From positions 1 through 16,425 of the forward strand of contig JBBRLG010000087.1 in NCBI GenBank assembly GCA_038231495.1: a stretch of DNA of 16,425 bases, in the 5' to 3' direction. Under the pieces are notes generated by a model, which saw nothing but the letters and a program-made list of their open reading frames with translations, was not told the origin of the DNA and made no database searches. The DNA is from JBBRLG01 sp038231495. GTDB taxonomy: Bacteria; Planctomycetota; Planctomycetia; Gemmatales; Gemmataceae. Position 1 is the stretch's first letter. Each line of letters starts with the position of its first letter. The translations under genes and the position numbers were made by a program. Below are positions 14,551 through 16,425 of this stretch, piece after piece.

Positions 14551-15010
14551 AAGTGTCTCTCCCCTGGCGCCATGAACCAAAGACGGGAAACCGTCGTCAC
14601 GACGACAGGTCATCATACAGGTTGGGGTTTTTCAGAATCAACCCACGGGGGTCGCGCAGACAGGATTTGCGACCGCTACCAAGACGGGTTACACGCACTG
14701 CCCGGGTCTAAACATCCTACCCAGGTCTCCGACCTCGCCGGCCTTCGCCGAACGGCTACGGGCCGCGGGGATCGGAAGAAGAAGCGTTTGCCACTGTTCA
14801 GTTGCTCACTCTTCTTCCTTCTACTTTCTGTATCGGTGCGACGGGCGTAGAACATTCAGCGAATTCACGCGGGGAACCGGGTCGGCGCGGGGGCAAGCGT
14901 TCTGGCGAAGGTGTTAAGCCTGAGATAACCGTCCCGTCGTGGGCAACGGGTGCAAGGGACGCATGTGCTGTCCGCATGAAAGCAATCGCGCGGGGCACGG
15001 CGGGCGGCGC
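14551..15010. other. 460-bp gene-free region
   Basis: Apart from the flgM-like promoter (14592-14641), no gene, tRNA arm pattern or strong hairpin was recognised. The open frames crossing it lack ribosome-binding sites and family signatures. Confidence 0.5.
14592..14641 (-). promoter_or_regulatory. Promoter of flgM-like gene with 13-bp palindrome
   Basis: On the minus strand, TTGATT (14636-14641) and TATGAT (14612-14617) with an 18-bp spacer form a good sigma-70-like promoter (4/6 and 5/6 consensus). At the expected transcription start lies a perfect palindrome, cgtcgtcacgacg (14592-14604), a candidate operator. The predicted leader to the ATG at 14550 is about 55 nt. Confidence 0.45.
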
Positions 15011-15451
15011 TCACCGGCCCTGACATTGGGGCACCGAAGCCGGGCAGCGCTTGACCATGCGCAGCATGTTGCCGCGCTCGCCGCGCGGCTGACAACTTAA
15101 CTCGTCCATGAGGGCGCGCATCAGAAAAACGCCCCGGCCGCCGATGCGTTCCGCGGAGGGGTCGAGGTGCGGCACGGCCGCGAGGTCGAAGGGCGCGCCC
15201 TGGTCGATGAGGAGGATTTCGATGCCGTCGGGGCAGAAAAAACACTGGATTTGGAGGGGTGCGTCGGGCTGGTTCTGGTGGGCGTGGCGGATGACGTTGT
15301 TGGTGGCCTCGTCGGTCGCGAGGACGATCGCGTGGGTAGCCCGCTCGTCGAAACCGGCCACCTGGCAGACGGCTTCGACGAAGGCCCGCGCCAGCGGAAG
15401 GAGGCGCAAGTCGCTGGCGAGGGTCAGGGTCCACGGCGCCTTTGGGGCCAT
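15011..15451 (-). CDS. RsbW-type anti-sigma regulatory factor (HATPase)
   Basis: A 146-aa GHKL-type ATP-binding protein of the RsbW/SpoIIAB anti-sigma kinase group. The N-box is TDEATNNVIRHAH (46-58), the G1 box DQGAPFD (83-89) and the G2 box GGRGVFLMR (104-112). Such proteins bind a sigma factor or phosphorylate an STAS-domain anti-anti-sigma factor in partner switching, and act in the cytoplasm. Neither an STAS partner nor a sigma factor lies beside it, so its partner is elsewhere. A GTG at 15466 in the same frame has no ribosome-binding site; the ATG at 15451 has ggag about 10 nt upstream, so it is preferred. Its promoter is at 15511-15539. Confidence 0.88.
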   Translation of the reverse strand: MAPKAPWTLTLASDLRLLPLARAFVEAVCQVAGFDERATHAIVLATDEATNNVIRHAHQNQPDAPLQIQCFFCPDGIEILLIDQGAPFDLAAVPHLDPSAERIGGRGVFLMRALMDELSCQPRGERGNMLRMVKRCPASVPQCQGR

Positions 15452-15510
15452 CCCTTGAAACTCCACCCGGGGGATTCGTGGGCAGCACGTCGTCCGTTGG
15501 GAACGCGTGC

Positions 15511-15539
15511 ATTATAAGTGTCAAGGAAAATCCCAGCAA
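15511..15539 (-). promoter_or_regulatory. Promoter of RsbW-like gene
   Basis: On the minus strand a perfect TATAAT (15511-15516) has TTGCTG (15534-15539) 17 bp upstream. In this GC-rich context a perfect -10 hexamer is notable. It predicts a start near 15504 and a leader of about 50 nt. Confidence 0.5.
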
Positions 15540-15540
15540 G

Positions 15541-15612
15541 GCGGAGTGCCGCCGCTTGCGGCTTAGCGGAGTGCCGCCGCTTGCGGCTTAGCGCAAAGCC
15601 GCGAGCGGCAAC
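15541..15612. repeat. 25-bp tandem duplication of gccgcttgcggc family
   Basis: Two identical 25-bp units occupy 15541-15565 and 15566-15590, each containing gccgcttgcggctta. A variant inverted copy, gccgcgagcggc, follows at about 15598-15609, so the second unit can form a 12-bp stem with one mismatch. It lies between the divergent RsbW-like and PAP2-like genes. Confidence 0.85.
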
Positions 15613-15648
15613 GGCAGTTTCCGATGCGCTTTTCTCGCGAGGTCATTC

Positions 15649-16377
15649 ATGGAGAAGGACGAAGACGCTCCCCGGTTCGGCACGATTGCGGCTCCCGTCC
15701 GGCTGCAACGGCCGGCGCGCACGCCGTGGTGGTTTCGCCTGCTCCTGGTGATCGCGGGGCTGGCCGCCTGGTTTGGCACGCAGAAACTGATCGGCGAGCG
15801 CGATTTCCCCGAGGGCGGCAAGATCGGCGACAAGCTGCTCGAATGGTCCGCACCGGTAAATGCCTACTTGCGCGACCAGCCCGCGTCGGCCGACGGCTTG
15901 CTGATTGTCAGTTCGGCACTGATCGACGGTCTGGCGGTTTTCCTGCTGGCCCGCAGCGTTTTCGGGCCGACCATCCGGCCGTTTCTTGGGCTGTTGGTCC
16001 TGTTCAGCCTGCGGCAAATCTGCCAGGGACTGTGTGCGCTGCCGGCACCCGACGGCATCATTTGGCGGGACCCCGGCATTCCATCCCTGCTAGTAACTTA
16101 CGACGTGGCCAACGACTTCTTCTTTTCGGGCCACACGGCCATCGCGGTGTTCGGGGCGGTGGAGTTGGGGCGACTTAAGTATCGCTGGCTGGTGCCGGTC
16201 GCGGTCGTCGTGGCCGTATTCCAGACTGCCACGGTGATCGTGCTGCGCGCCCACTACACTATGGACGTGTTCGCCGGGGCGGTGACGGCGCTGCTCGTGG
16301 CCTACCTCGTTACCTTTATGGCTCCCCCTTGCGACCGTGCCTTGGCCCGGTTCTGCGCGCGCTTCCGGGCGAAGTGA
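15649..16377 (+). CDS. PAP2 / sphingomyelin-synthase-like membrane phosphatase
   Basis: A 242-aa integral membrane protein with about five or six hydrophobic segments (28-43, 84-101, 109-125, 163-172, 180-198, 207-224). The catalytic motifs are FFFSGHTA (H162) and RAHYTMDVFAG (H202, D206). The spacing H-x3-D in the second motif and the lack of an obvious upstream KxxxxxxRP phosphate-binding motif resemble the C-terminal PAP2 group that includes sphingomyelin synthases more than classical phosphatidate phosphatases. The likely reaction is hydrolysis or transfer of a lipid phosphate head group at the membrane; the substrate is unknown. The ATG at 15649 has a weak gagg upstream. The chain ends in a basic tail. 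Divergent from the RsbW-like gene. Confidence 0.82.
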   Translation: MEKDEDAPRFGTIAAPVRLQRPARTPWWFRLLLVIAGLAAWFGTQKLIGERDFPEGGKIGDKLLEWSAPVNAYLRDQPASADGLLIVSSALIDGLAVFLLARSVFGPTIRPFLGLLVLFSLRQICQGLCALPAPDGIIWRDPGIPSLLVTYDVANDFFFSGHTAIAVFGAVELGRLKYRWLVPVAVVVAVFQTATVIVLRAHYTMDVFAGAVTALLVAYLVTFMAPPCDRALARFCARFRAK

Positions 16378-16396
16378 CTTGCCGGCATCTACTGCT

Positions 16397-16417
16397 CCCC
16401 CCCTTACGAAGGGGGGG
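16397..16417 (+). terminator. C7/G7 hairpin after PAP2-like gene
   Basis: ccccccc (16397-16403), a 7-nt loop and ggggggg (16411-16417) form a 7-bp GC-only stem 20 nt after the stop codon. It could end the transcript or be the edge of a repeat that continues past the window. There is no T-run within the window. Confidence 0.4.
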
Positions 16418-16425
16418 TAGGGGGG

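Noticed and set aside
14640..14780. Possible tRNA in the 460-bp gap
   Set aside because: No T-arm pattern (GTTCGAATC-like) or acceptor stem pairing was found.

Overview
The window looks like chromosomal DNA of a planctomycete, most likely Gemmataceae. The reasons are the high GC content and several lineage-typical genes: a BBP7-type outer-membrane barrel protein with a Cys-rich linker, an SdrD B-like surface protein with a planctomycete extracellular leader (IEALESRWMPS), a small FlgM-like anti-sigma protein, and a short basic protein with a planctomycete-type N-terminal helical domain. No phage, plasmid, IS transposase, CRISPR, rRNA or tRNA was recognised. The genus cannot be named from the sequence alone.

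Left part (1-7650, genes on the minus strand): a small putative DNA-binding protein (138-524); a 766-bp gene-free stretch with a dispersed repeat; a MgtC/SapB-family gene broken by one frameshift (1291-1976); a membrane-anchored TPR protein (2050-4314); then three genes that read as one transcription unit from right to left, namely a GH88 unsaturated glucuronyl hydrolase (6514-7650), a YfcE-type metallophosphoesterase (6010-6510) and an enolase-superfamily enzyme (4533-5936). A perfect 18-bp hairpin separates the last two.

Centre (7773-13303, plus strand): nusB and a PHP-domain phosphoesterase are 3 nt apart. They are followed by two secreted or surface proteins with strong ribosome-binding sites: the BBP7-like barrel (9347-11053) and the SdrD B-like protein (11444-13303). 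In the latter, the first SdrD_B repeat appears to be split by an inserted choice-of-anchor E-like domain, and the chain ends in a 23-proline run. The 3' ends of both genes carry long inverted repeats.

Right part (13645-16377): a Fur regulator with its own promoter and a Fur-box-like operator, a FlgM-like protein with a recognisable promoter, and an RsbW-type anti-sigma kinase (all minus strand), then a PAP2/sphingomyelin-synthase-like membrane enzyme on the plus strand.

The most unusual content is in the repeats. Two long inverted repeats built from different 7-bp units (aaatccg and ggaccac) sit directly behind stop codons. A dispersed repeat of about 200 bp occurs twice in opposite orientation, 12.3 kb apart. 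A third family built around gccgcttgcggc recurs at several intergenic sites. I did not find a defence or biosynthetic system; the best candidates for something undescribed are the heptamer inverted repeats and the split SdrD_B architecture.
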